From Ypsolopha sequella (lineage: Eukaryota > Arthropoda > Insecta > Lepidoptera > Ypsolophidae), in NCBI GenBank assembly GCA_934047225.1, contig OW203986.1, positions 15,131,221 through 15,195,220 on the forward strand: DNA of 64,000 nucleotides, written 5' to 3'. The notes below the pieces were generated by a model. It was not told the DNA's origin. It saw only the letters and a program-made list of their open reading frames with translations, and did no database searches. Shown here one piece after another: positions 44,873 through 56,378 of the stretch. Position 1 is the stretch's first letter, and each line of letters begins with the position of its first letter. The translations under genes were made by a program, and so were the position numbers.

Positions 44873-45865
44873 ATACTTATATGTATTATATGCTTAGTAA
44901 ACATTGTATTGGCTTTATTTACAATATTGTATACATGATTTATTTCTTTGTTCAATTGTGTGTGACCATAAGTACTCAGAATACGTATGCGTCCCATGCA
45001 TACCTTTATGTGTCCCCGTTGTCGGCACATCGTAGAATTGGGCATATCATGATCTGCCTGGGCATATTTCTGTTAAATTTATTTATTTACATGTAAATTT
45101 AACACGCTCCTCCTCGCTTCACTTCGCTCTGCTCGTCGTCGCACCTATTTTGACTTTTAGTGAAAGATTTTCGATATTATATTTCACAATCTGGCACGAC
45201 ATCCAGACTACGACGTAGCGGGTCTACAAAGTGGGAAAACTATGGGATCGTAGCACATGCTACGCCGTAGCAAAATTGCAATTGGGTATGAGAAGTTTAT
45301 GCCAAGGCCTGCTGGTTAAAAAACCGTTTTGAGATAATACATTTTTTGGTCATATTTCATGTTTTTGCAGCAAACTGACACAAGTTTATAGATATTTTAA
45401 TAATTTAGATTATGACACATAAAATACACACATTACCTCTATGTTTTGACATAAACATAAACATCAATGTCAAAATGTATTATTTTTCGTATCACTGCAA
45501 AGGATATCTTTGTTATTTAAGCAAATGACGTCATAACAAAAGAAAATATAAAAAGTATTAAAAATTATTGACTGCATAAAATGAAATTCGTTCAAATTAA
45601 GATCACTAAAATGGTTTCAAGAAAAAAAAAATATCTAATCAAGATTAATTTTCTTGGTGAACATGGTGAATTAATAATTAAAATAGCATCGATAGAGTAA
45701 TAATTATGTTTTTAATTAAATAGATATTACAGCTAAAACTCGCTTTTTTACGAGAAAAACTCGAAGTTTCGGTCAACTTAAGAATGACCTTCATCACGCT
45801 TACCGGGTTGTTCCGGCAAGGACTGAGTGTCCGCGCTTCCCTGAGTTAGGCATATATTTATTAAT
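44873..45865. other. Intergenic with one dispersed repeat
   Basis: The stretch 45,088-45,195 is a copy of the ACGCTCCTCCTCGCTT repeat. No gene was recognised. Confidence 0.45.
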
Positions 45866-45999
45866 TATATCATTGCAGTATAGAAACGCAAAAAGAAAAG
45901 TAAATCTGGATGTGGGGAGCTCTGAACCGGGATACGAACCCGGGACCTCTCGCTCTCGGATTTACTTTTCTTTTTGCGTTTCTATATTGCAATGATATA
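45866..45999. mobile_element. Second type of tRNA-carrying TIR element (134 bp)
   Basis: The 41-bp arms (45,866-45,906 and 45,959-45,999) are almost perfect and include AGAAACGCAAAAAGAAAAGT. Between them are 52 bases. On the minus strand they read as a tRNA T-arm with a B-box-like GGTTCGTATCC inside the stem CCCGG/CCGGG. The arms are unrelated in sequence to the element at 1,976-2,328. Confidence 0.75.
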
Positions 46000-46016
46000 A
46001 TGTTAATTTATATCTC

Positions 46017-46075
46017 CTTGCGATGGATAAATCGCCAAGTGTTCAAACATAGAAATTTATTTCTAAAATAGTTTA
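46017..46075 (+). mobile_element. Solo end of the element found in the giant palindrome
   Basis: TGGATAAATCGCCAAGTGTT and the following AGAAATTTATTTCTAAAATA match the terminal 55-60 bases at 19,579, 21,481, 24,413 and 26,202. This shows that the termini belong to a dispersed family rather than being unique to the palindrome. Confidence 0.7.
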
Positions 46076-46223
46076 TGTATATATTTATTATTTATTTCTT
46101 ATTCCTTTATTTTTATTTTATTCAAGTGTATTTTTTATTAAATTCAAGTAAACCCAACCTTTATTATTTCCCTGTGTATTTCTTCATATTATTATTTATG
46201 ACATAAAACTATTATCTATACAC

Positions 46224-46489
46224 ATCAGTGGCATGCACAGAACTTTTTGCTGGAAAAGCAAACAATTGGTCAAGAACAACAATAAAAAAAATATGAAAAA
46301 ATTTAAATATCACTTTGAAAAAAAAAAATTTGTATGACGCCAGGGTAGACAATGTCTACCCTAGAGTAAAAATTTCCTATACAAACTTTTTTTTTCAAAA
46401 TGATATTTAAATTTTTTTATATTTTTTTTATTGTTGTTCTTGACCAATTGTTTGCTTTTCCAGCAAAAAGTTCTGTGCACGCCATTGAT
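46224..46489. mobile_element. 266-bp foldback MITE, copy 1
   Basis: The arms, from ATCAGTGGCATGCACAGAAC inward to AGGGTAGACA and its complement, are nearly perfect with almost no loop. A diverged copy with the same palindrome lies at 49,426-49,688. Confidence 0.85.
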
Positions 46490-48381
46490 ACACATAGATT
46501 ATTTAATTACTTATATTACATTAAAACCGACCTGTAATGAGTGTATGTTATACCTACATTACATAAATAAATATATTTCATTTCCAAAAAGTCGGGTTTT
46601 GCCCTTAAAAATCAAAACGAGTCTTACCTCTATATCTATTTATAGGGTATTTCGTTATGATTGACAATCACCCAAAATTTCGTGATATATGTTTTTCGTC
46701 AACATTCTTTTATAATAAATTGGTAATTGTTCCCGCAGGATAATAAAGTAAAGAATTCGTAGGATATAAAGTTGTTTTAATGATGATTTACAATAAAGTG
46801 TAGTGTCAATATGATATCTAGATTGAGTGTGTCGAACTTGGTCGGACTGGCTTGTTGAATCCCCGCAGCCCATGCTCCACTGGCAACCAGTTATGTAAGT
46901 TGTAGGCGCCAACATTACCTTCAGTAAATATTAGTTTTTATTTAAAAAAAAAGAACAGCAGAAATGATCAAAAACTCTAAACTAAACGAAATACCTAGCG
47001 AATGTATGAAATAAATGAAATCAATGCAAAGCAAATAAAAACTGAAATTCTTGAACTTTAAAACATAAATGGAAGCCAAATTGAGTAAATGTAAACCAAA
47101 TTTAGTACACCCAATTTACGCGCTAACACAACCGAAACAAACTACAACGCCTGCAATAAAATGTAGGTATGACCAACACAAAACGTTTTTTATAAAAGAA
47201 AAAGCGCAGAAGAGAGCCGGTAGGCTAGGTTAGAAGGTTAGGTATGACGAGTCGCACCACGTCGGCCTAATCGCCATATATAACCTTCGTGGTTATTTTT
47301 TATGACATCTCAGAGCTACTTTCGCCTTGACCAAACTAATTTGATATATATTTTTTTATGACATCCGTAGCCATTAAAAATTACTCAAATTTAATAAAAA
47401 AATGTTTTGAGTTCGTTGCAGTTGGGGAGGGTACCCAAGAAACCAGCAGCGTTACCTCATTGGATCCCCAGACTAATCTTACGGCCGAGGTAGGCTCCAG
47501 CCCTTGGATCACCAGATGCGTCGACCAGACGTGACAACAGTTCTTGAAACAGTCGTTTCTTTTTATACTCTGTTTAAACTTATGGACGGTACATTTGCCT
47601 GAGCTTTTAGATTTTAAGTGAGAATAAAACCTCATGTTTGTATGAGTCAAAATGCAGTGAGATGGTATACCGGAGAGGTATTATACGAGAACAAACTGTC
47701 AGAGCTCAGTACTAATCGTGATTCCCCGCACTGACAGAATTATTAGCCATTCCCTTTGAGCACTGCATACTGGGAATATGAATTCATGTGAGAAAGGGGT
47801 CTATCATCCTAACATCATACGGAATCAAAACAATGAAGTACGTTACATCGTACATACATTATGCATACATACTATTCGTACATCACCGGGAATTACCCTA
47901 TAGGTTTTGATGATCAGTGAGTAGGATTTTTAGTTAGTATGATAACTCGCTTTGAAATGTCGTTTCTTTTTATTGATTTGACCTAGAAACTTGAATTTTT
48001 AAATATTACGAGGCTATATTATATATTCTTGTATGTATTCGATATTTATTTGAAGTTGATAAAGCTGTGCCTGAGAAAAGGGCCTTGACACATGGATAGA
48101 GAGTCAGAGGGACAACAAAGTGATCCTATAAGGGTTCGGTTTTTTATGATGAGTTATAGAACCCTAAAAACGCAAGTAATTCAATTGTAGAGTTTTGTAT
48201 AAGTATTAAAAAAATCGGGTCTAGTATATCTAATGTTGGGTTTTAAAGAGTAATTCTTTATTAATGAAGTTACATACTATAATAAAAGATAATTTTTCTT
48301 TTTAATATATCATATTATATGTAGGTATATCATTTTAGAGTTTTGTACGATCACATACTAAGTGGGCTTTTTCGTCGAAGT
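46490..48381. other. Long stretch without recognised genes
   Basis: A minus-strand frame at 46,655-46,915 and another at 47,381-47,650 are open but unrecognised. The latter lies in a GC-richer patch (47,405-47,530) that looks like a repeat remnant. At 48,130-48,175 is a GGGTTCCGTA-family fragment. Confidence 0.4.
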
Positions 48382-48736
48382 TAGTCGCCGTTTTCAACAT
48401 TTTAGTACGCTATATTTAGTATTTTTGACACCTTAAATTTGAATTTATTTTCGCTTGTTTAATACTACCCGTTTAATACTTATTTATTAATAAATAATCT
48501 TTGCAATATTATTATATCTCTTTGCAAAGTGGATACCTCAGTAAGTATTTCACCTTTATTTATACAAAAAAGGTGAAATATAGATTTATTACACGTAAAT
48601 TTTGATTTAAAGCTGATAAAATTATTTATTACTAAATAAGTATTAAATGGAGAGTATTAAACAAGCGAATATGAATTCAAATTTAAGGTGTCAAAAATAC
48701 TGAATATAGCATACTAAAATCTTGAAAACGGCGACT
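48382..48736. mobile_element. 355-bp foldback MITE
   Basis: The arms of about 115-125 bases start AGTCGCCGTTTTCAACATTT and include GACACCTTAAATTTGAATT and TCGCTTGTTTAATACT; they pair with 48,610-48,736. About 110 bases lie between. It is followed by a copy of the ACGCTCCTCCTCG repeat (48,812-48,960). Confidence 0.85.
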
Positions 48737-48960
48737 TGAAAATATAACTTTGAGTCGAGTTGAATAATTCTCAGGCGAACAATTTTCTATTTTAGTGACA
48801 ATAAAACTGGGGATGTCGTTGCCTCGCCCCGCTCCGCTTTGCTCGTCTCCTTATTTTATATTACATGTAAACCTAACACGCTCCTCCTCGTTTTGCTCGT
48901 CGTCGCAATTATTTATTGACTTTTGTTGAAATATTTTCAAAATCATACTTTAAATTCGCA

Positions 48961-49425
48961 CACTCAGTATTTTTAGTCGCACGTTTTGGTATTTATTTCA
49001 GACACTTGAAGTTGCTTATTATACTTTTATTCGCCCGATTAATAATTTCTCGAATTAAATCGGAAACATATACAATAATAAAAATTTGGGAATACTTAAA
49101 TTTATTAAAATATTTCACGTATGACCGACATAATTATGGTTAAAGGTTGGTAACCTCACTACGAATGCTACTGCACATATGCTTATGATTAAGACTACAA
49201 ATTAATATAAAGGGTTATGGAAATTTGTGTTTGCAGTCTAGTTAATTTTAGCAACTTTCTGTTTGACAAAAGCCATTTCGCATCTCACCGTAACAAAGAT
49301 AAATGGATGTTCTGTTCATCTTACCCTCTGAAAAACGTCTCAGGTAAGTGCTCAACGATGCAAGGAGTAGTGATGCGCCAGGTATCCGTTCTTTCCGGGT
49401 ATTCGTTCAATCAATGACTTATAAC
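48961..49425. other. Intergenic, nothing recognised
   Basis: Short open frames only. Confidence 0.4.
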
Positions 49426-49688
49426 AATGGCGTGCATATAACAATTTTTCGGAAAAGCAATCAGAAGATCAAGTTTTGATAATAAAAAACATATGAAAAA
49501 ATTTAAATATCACTTTTAAAAAAAAGGTGGTATGAAAATGTTCACTCTAGGGTAAGCAGTGCCTACCCTGGCGTCTTACAAACTTTCCTTTTATCAAAGT
49601 GTTTTTTAAATTTTTTCATTCTTTTTATTGTCAAACTTGGCCTTCTGATTGTTTTGTTTTTCCGGAAAAAAATTCTATGCATGCGTTT
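49426..49688. mobile_element. ~263-bp foldback MITE, copy 2
   Basis: It has the same palindromic plan as 46,224-46,489, with AATGGCGTGCATATAACAAT at one end and CCTACCCTGGCGTC near the centre, but is more diverged. It is immediately followed by a short GGGTTCCGTA-family fragment (49,698-49,745). Confidence 0.8.
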
Positions 49689-49745
49689 TTATAGATAATG
49701 GTACGGAACCCTTCGTGCACGAGTCCGACTCGCACTTGGTTGGTT

Positions 49746-52078
49746 TTTTATTTATACTGCGGATGACAGAAAGTAAACAAACATCAAGGTGCCGCTCGAA
49801 GAGTTTTCGTCTGGCCGCAACATTTAAGAGGATAGTCCCCGAAATCTCATAATTTATTCTTCCTTGTTTGAAGAATCTCGCAATACTATCTACATATTAG
49901 GAAAAAAAAATAGTACAAGAATATAATGCACACTCTTATCGAAACAGTATCTTCAAAAATCATTCCAAAATTGGGAAATAAAAACTAAAGATGGCTTAAA
50001 AAATGTTTGAGCAAAAACTGTGTCAACTTTATTAACGAACAGATATTTCAAACGACATTTAGCATAAAAAAAAGTAGCGGAAAAAGTCGTCATTTTGACT
50101 TTTTTCAGACATTGATTTTTTTTGACATCCCTCTCGAACTGCGGGCTTTTCCGCATAGAGTAACAGTGATCGATGCAGCAGCGACCTATCCTCTTTGTAC
50201 GGATAGTCGGATATCCGCGCACCAAGTCGACCCTTCACTTGCTCTAGGTAATCTAGTTGATCTCGCCGACCCGACCGACACTCGTGGGGTAATATTTTCA
50301 CCAGTTAATAAAAGCCGAATATTTCTCAGACAAGTAATTTTTCGTCCAACTTTCTCTCTCCAAGATAAGGCTTTTGGTATTACGTATAGCGTTGTTTGAA
50401 ATATGGCCAAAGTATTGTGTAGACTGAAGACTTGATAACGAAAGAAATACTTAGCTAACTTATTATATAATAATTATGTGTGAATTTTGTAACAATCGAG
50501 TAAAACCTATAAATTACAGGTATACGCAGTTAAATTGAAATGAATGGTTATAATTATGACTAATGAAAAAAAATCTTAGAAAAGTTTGCATAACTATATT
50601 TTGCCCGTGACTTCCTCCGTCCTAAGCCAATAAATCCTCATAATAATTTACCCATAAACAAAAAGAGATTATTTTTTCAATTAGTTTAAACCATAACTTT
50701 AGTTAGAGGGACCTATTGTGATAATTTAAGTTATTTCTTAAGACATTCGCCTAATAGTAAAAACCCCATCCAAATAAGTTCAGTAGTTTTACATGAATCG
50801 CAAACAGACGGACAGCAGTGAGTATTTCCCTATAGTAATATGCAGTTTGTATGTAAATCACTTCAGGGAAAAGTGAGCAGCTAACAAAACCTATACATGG
50901 CAAATTAGCAATACCTGATTAAACAAATGCAAATAGCGCTCTTAGCTAATGTTATTCATAGAACAAGGGAAGTTCATTTATATTCAGCAGGATTATACGA
51001 GTGGAACGAAATTAGAACATTTTAGGAAGAGTCTGAGTTCGAGACAGGAATGCTCTCCATCCTTGATGTGGAGCTCAAAGCTCTGACGTGGCACAGAGAT
51101 CAGTGTCAGATTTCAACTGCACTACGGTATTCACTTTGTGCCATTACCGACCTACGAGTCAAAGGCTTTCTGATAAAACTAGCGATTGCTCCGGGGTTGC
51201 ATTATAAGGATGTTCGTGTTGTTAAGAGCGGTTTCGCAGCCAGATTGTGAAAAACCCACCTTTTTCGAATTAATCGAAACAGAACACTTAAATTCAAAAT
51301 TCACTCAATAAAACGTTATTATCTATGTATTGTGTATTTTACCATCGCAAAGTTTGCATTGGTTCTCTAATTCTATCAAAACATTTTTTTTTTTTCAGAA
51401 TTTTCTGTGAATCCAAAATTTTAAAATTTTAATCTTTAAAATGTAAATTTTATTATATTTCAAAATAAAATAAATGTGAAACCGTTACATTTGTTGTGTT
51501 AGGCGTACGATTGAGGGAACTTTTCTTTAAAATTACTATGGATTTTCTTATTAGAAATTCAAAATTGGCGAACAAACTATGCTTTTTCATAGTAAGTGAG
51601 TAAACAATCGATTTCAACTAGCCATGCGCCCAGTTCGACGCGACGCCAATCAATTCATTATAGCAGGAGGAAAGAACAATATATTTACTGCTGATATAGT
51701 TTTCATGGAAAAACAGATGGGTTGCCTGTAAGTCGGATGATTCAAGATTTGGACTTATTGGCTCACGTTTCATATTTCTCCAGAGACTCTGTTTTTTCTT
51801 TTATTATTGATGATGCGGCAAGGTGTTGTTTCATGAATATTTTGCCCCTTCAACAGTTTAACACATTTTTACAAATATTTATTGAACAAGTTTACGTCCG
51901 GAATAACTTACATTTGAGATTTTACAACATTCAATCATTAGCTTTTAGAAATCATAATATTACTTTTGTATCCTTGCTATGCATAAATATATACTATAGT
52001 ATGCCTTAATTAGCTTTTTATTTTAATTACACAATATAACTTTAAATATATACAATAAATAAAAGAAAATTATAACTA
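49746..52078. other. Long stretch without recognised genes
   Basis: The minus-strand frame near 50,059-50,301 (DQLDYLEQVKGRLGARISDY and a following LLHRSLLLYAEKP) has a coding-like composition but begins with GTG, and no family was recognised. It could be an exon or a transposon remnant. The inverse copy of the TTTCACAATCTGGCTGCG repeat is at 51,222-51,378. Other frames are unsupported. Confidence 0.4.
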
Positions 52079-52105
52079 TTTCGGCCCTTAGTGGGCCGTC
52101 ATCAG
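52079..52105 (-). ncRNA. Possible hammerhead-like ribozyme core
   Basis: On the minus strand CTGATGA is followed by CGGCCC, a 5-base loop, GGGCCG and AAA, so GAAA overlaps the stem. This resembles the CUGANGA-stem II-GAAA core of hammerhead ribozymes that occur in Penelope-like and other retroelements. An extra base sits at the base of stem II, and stems I and III are not evident, so activity is doubtful. Confidence 0.3.
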
Positions 52106-52699
52106 TCAAGTATGCAGAAAAATATATAAAGAGAAATACTGAATGAGAAAAAGTCACTTAGTGCAAAGTGCATAACTTAACTTTGTTTTTCTTGTTTAAA
52201 AGTAAAAAAAATAACAACTATTTGGAATGTGGCAGTTGACGCCAATAGTTTAGTATTAGTGAGGTTTAAAAGCATGATAATTTGCACAATTAGTCATGAT
52301 CTGGTCCAAACAAAGTTAAAACATTATTTTAAGTTACGAAAATTATGAATCTAAATACCACTGTTCATAACTAACATTTTGGAGGTTATAACAGTATTTT
52401 ATGCAATGTGTTATCAGAACTATTTACAGGAGGTCAATCCGCGTATAGCGCGTGAATGGTTCACGTGATTGGTATGTTAAATTAATTGCACAATTATCTC
52501 ATTTTTTTTTATAAACTTGGCAAAATATCATATCGTCATGACGTTAATCCCTGCGGTGTCAGAGATGTCAGAGGTGTTCCGAAGTGTTCCACATACACAC
52601 CTGGAACAACCACTTTTATTTTTGAAATTGGTTGCAAAAGCGCTTTCTTCACTTATATCGCTCATTTTAATAAATCGCTGAACACTTTTCACTAGAGAA
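52106..52699. other. Intergenic, nothing recognised
   Basis: AT-rich DNA with short frames only. Confidence 0.4.
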
Positions 52700-53455
52700 A
52701 AATAAAACCGGTCAAGTGCGAGTCAAATTCGCGTACATATCGTGAATGAAATATGCAAGTTTGTCATAATTTTTCGCGAATTTCTCAATCGCTATATTTT
52801 TCCTGTAATCTTTAGGTAAACACATATTACCATGATTTTTTTCATATTTTTCGGTCCTCCAGTTTTGTAGATAAGGGGGACAAACATTTTTTTCATTGTT
52901 TTTCGAGGATTTCTCAAAATAGACGCAAGTAAATATAGCCAAACTATATATTTTTACAATAAAATTTTTAATACCTACAATTTAATATCCATATTTTATT
53001 TTTATGTTTTTTTTTTAATTTATTTTACTTTTTTTTATTTCTCATTTGTGTTTAATTTTTTTTATTGCTATGATTTTCGTGTATTGGCCAGTTATGATCT
53101 ATAATCGAAATTTTTTACATATTTTTCGGTTCATCAGTTTTGGAGATAAGGGAGTTGGACATACATTTTTTTGTGGTTTTTCAAAGATTTCTTGAAACCA
53201 GTGACATCATTTTTACAATCAAATCTTTAATATCAACAATTTTATACCCATATTGTATTTTTAGGATAATATATTTTTTTCTCTCTTTTGTTTTGGAAAT
53301 ATTTTGAACAATTTCAAATTTATTTTTACACCATGTTATGCGGGCAAATTAATGCTATTTTTGTGCCAAATTTCAAGTCTTTATCTTAAGTTATGAGGCT
53401 GTGACATACGGACGAAGGTTCCTTTTGTACCTTTTAGGTACTACGGAACGCTAAT
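52700..53455 (-). mobile_element. Uninterrupted copy of the GGGTTCCGTA-family repeat
   Basis: Read on the minus strand it starts GCGTTCCGTAGTACC and ends TTGACTCGCACTTGACCGG. It matches the split copy at 731-2,537 block by block, including two AACTGG..GACCGAAAAATA modules. It has no long frame, so it is probably non-autonomous. Confidence 0.8.
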
Positions 53456-53966
53456 TAATTGATGTTTTCCTTGAATTTCTGAATATGAAAAGCCCTTTTT
53501 GATGTTGTAATTAGCATGTAAGGAAGTAGATAAAAGAATCACCGTAAGCCGTTTTGTTTTGTTTTCGCTTAGATTTTAGGCAGTCTGAAGCAGCCTTGAT
53601 CAGAAGCGCTCGATGCAAAATATTTGTATTGGGTGGATGCGACTCCGCGTTGTGTTACGTAAACAGCGCCGGTGCCCGCGCCCGCGCCATGCCGCTATCG
53701 GCAACGATAGCATGGCAATAGGGTTGCCAGTCTTACGTGTAACTAAAAATACATTTAGTTATCTTGAAGTTAAAAGCTAAACTTTAGATAATGATAATTT
53801 TTATGTTCAAATGTAATAAATAAACTCTTGTCAGAAAAAAGCCAGTGACATGGGCTTATTTTTTAGGGTTCCGTACCCGAAAAGTGCCAAAGAGGACCCT
53901 CTTACTAAGCCTCTGCTGTCTGTCTGTAATTGATACTTGTCGTTGTTGGTTCTTGATGGAACATTT
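53456..53966. other. Intergenic with a GC-rich hairpin
   Basis: Around 53,686-53,716, GCCATGCCGCTATCG and CGATAGCATGGC form a short hairpin within a GC-rich patch. At 53,862-53,935 a GGGTTCCGTA fragment is followed by a CTGTCTGTCTG run. Confidence 0.5.
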
Positions 53967-54357
53967 GAAACATCTTGTCAATAAAACACATTACTTGGTA
54001 ACTGCTCCACTTTATATTTAAATTACACTAGCGACCGGTTTCGTTATACTAACATCTTCAGGCTATTGTATTAGGCGAAAATGTATAATTCGTCTATTTG
54101 TTTACATTTGTGATGTAAACAAATAGACGAATTATACATTTTCGCCTAATACAATAGCCTGAAGATGTTAGTATAACGAAACCGGTCGCTAGTGTAATTT
54201 AAATATAAAGTGGATTTGTGATGTAAACAAATAGACGAATTATACATTTTCGCCTAATACAATAGCCTGAAGATGTTAGTATAACGAAACCGGTCGCTAG
54301 TGTAAATTAAATATAAAGTGGAGCAGTTACCAAGTAATGTGTTTTATTGACAAGATG
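53967..54357. mobile_element. Foldback element with a duplicated arm (GAAACCGGTCGCTAGTGTAA family)
   Basis: The left arm (53,967-54,104) is the complement of the right arm, but the inner ~108 bases of the right arm occur twice in tandem (54,105-54,212 and 54,213-54,320). The conserved core is CCTGAAGATGTTAGTATAAC followed by GAAACCGGTCGC. A relative lies at 14,804-15,165 in CFAP161 intron 1. Confidence 0.85.
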
Positions 54358-55069
54358 TCTGTCTGTAAGTCTGTCTGTCCATCTGTCACAGAGGTCTACA
54401 GCTTCAACCGTTATTTAGATAGCCGCTTGAGATTTTCACACAATATGTGTTACTTTGTACTCTATCATGGCAAATAATAAAGAAAAAAATAGAATCCCAA
54501 AAGTTACGGGAAAAATATAGCGATTAAGATATTATTAGGGTTCCGCATTCAGAGGGTGCTGAATTGTATGTCAGGCGCTACCTTAGCGGCTTGTTTTTGT
54601 TGACTTAATGTTGCTAAGGCATCTATATTGCAAATAAGAAGAAAGCTCGTGTCATAAGGAATCCAAGAAACCTAAAAAGTCCAGAGCCGAACAAATGCCT
54701 GAGCTACGACATGGCGTGGATAATAACGTTTTCAAAAAAAAATCTACGCCGCGGACTCAAACTGTGCTCTTTTGTGCCTATTGTAATTTTATTCCCACCC
54801 CATAACACCTGCCTGTCCGACGATTTTAGCAAAAGGGTGTCTTAGGTAAATATTACCCTGAGTTTCATTGATGATAAAATTACCTGATCCTTCAGGTCGT
54901 CAGCTCTCGGTATAGTAGCATTGCATCCATATAGTGAAACATGTACAAAGCAAATATTGACAGAAAACCGCAAATCTGCCATTTTGATAGCCAACCTAAA
55001 GTACTCGTGTAGCAAATGGCTACCCTGTACATCGATTTGCGGTTTCTTTTATCGTAGCTGGACCACTAA
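54358..55069. other. Intergenic with a repeat fragment
   Basis: A GGGTTCCGCATTCAGAGGGT fragment (54,535-54,600) resembles the end of the SINE/GGGTTCCGTA group near 44.7 kb. No gene was recognised. Confidence 0.4.
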
Positions 55070-55071
55070 TA

Positions 55072-56378
55072 CGAGGGGCATGCCAAAAGAAATTAGATAC
55101 TCAAAAATTATAAAATTTATTCTTTATTACAAGTATCGATCTTTTCGAAGTATTCACCCTGAGCACGTATACACTTTTCCATACGTCTGAACTAATTGGA
55201 AAATACCAATGACCACTCTTCTTTAGACACCTCAGAAATCTCTAAAATATAGGCAGCCAGTGCATCTTCTTTGCTTTCAAACTTCTTCCCCTTTATTTTT
55301 TCTTTGATTTTTGGAAACAGGTAAAATCACAAGGTGCTAGGTCAGGGGAATATGGTGAGTGAGGGAGGATTGACGCATTTTTTGAGTCGAAAAAGTCAAG
55401 TGTTTTGGCAGACGTGTGCGACGCCGCATTGTCGTGGTGCCTGAGAAGGCGTCGGATTCCTGACTTCGGTCGCTTGTCACACCAAGCTGATATTACTGTT
55501 GGAGCACAAACTGTCACATACCATTCGGAGTTCATCGTTCTTTAATTCTCTAGCACTACAGTAGCAATATGATCCGTTTTGCTGAAAAACGAAGCGACCA
55601 TTTGTTTCTGTGTGCTTCGTGCACGGCGACATTTCGTTGGAGTTGGCTCATCTTCAAAGCACCATACAGTCGAATGTCACTTTGTTTCGGGATCATAGTT
55701 ATAAAGCCATGTTTCATCACCAGTCAGTATATCATATACAGTTTTTTTCTCGCCACCGTCGAATTTATCTATCATGAATAGGCACCAATCCAACCGACGG
55801 TCTTTCTGCTCATCGGTAAGTTTGTGCGGCACCCATCTCAAACAACATTTACGGAGAGAAAGGTGGTCGTGAATTATGGTTTGCATTGCTGCTGATCCAA
55901 TTCCCTGTTCTCGCTCCAGCTCTACATACATAATTCGTTGGTTTTCGCGAATAAGTTTTTCGACTGCACGAACGTTTTCTTCTGTGACCGCGGTTGGCAG
56001 CCGACCTGTCTTCGCTTCATCTTTGAGACATCCCCGTCCTCTTTTAAATTCAGCAAACCAATTAAATACTGTTATTCGTGAGCAACCAGACTCACCAAAA
56101 GTAGTAGCCAAAAGTTCAAAACATTCTTGAGGCTTAAAACTTTTTTATAGTCATAATAAATCATAGCGCGACAATCACTTCGACTGAGCTCCATTGCTGC
56201 AAGCGAATTCCCGCCAGATTCTCGGAAAAATGATGCTCATCCAAATAAAAAAAAAAGAAATGATGTGCGTTCTATTTTCAGATATATCAACAAACAACCA
56301 GCCTATAAGATGATCTATAACTTGCCAGTGTCAATCAAAGGAGTAAAGAGTATCTAACTTCTTTTGGCATGCCCCTCG
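55072..56378 (-). mobile_element. Mariner element, full length but decayed
   Basis: TIRs CGAGGGGCATGCCAAAAGAA at both ends (33 bases with one or two mismatches) are flanked by TA on both sides (55,070-55,071 and 56,379-56,380), the standard Tc1/mariner target duplication. The length of 1,307 bp is normal for mariner. The transposase gene is on the minus strand and is inactivated. Confidence 0.95.
55125..56194 (-). pseudogene. Mariner transposase (DD34D type), inactivated
   Basis: From the ATG at 56,194 the frame reads MELSRSDCRAMIYYDYKK. It shifts by one base in an A-run near 56,148 and continues with the helix-turn-helix region (SGCSRITVFNWFAEFKRG). The catalytic motifs follow: GDETWLYNYDPE (first Asp), HHDNAASHTS (second Asp) and SPYSPDLAPCDF (third Asp), typical of DD34D mariners. 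In-frame stops are at 55,677-55,679, 55,542-55,544 and 55,192-55,194, and a second frameshift lies near 55,320. The copy cannot make transposase. Confidence 0.95.
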
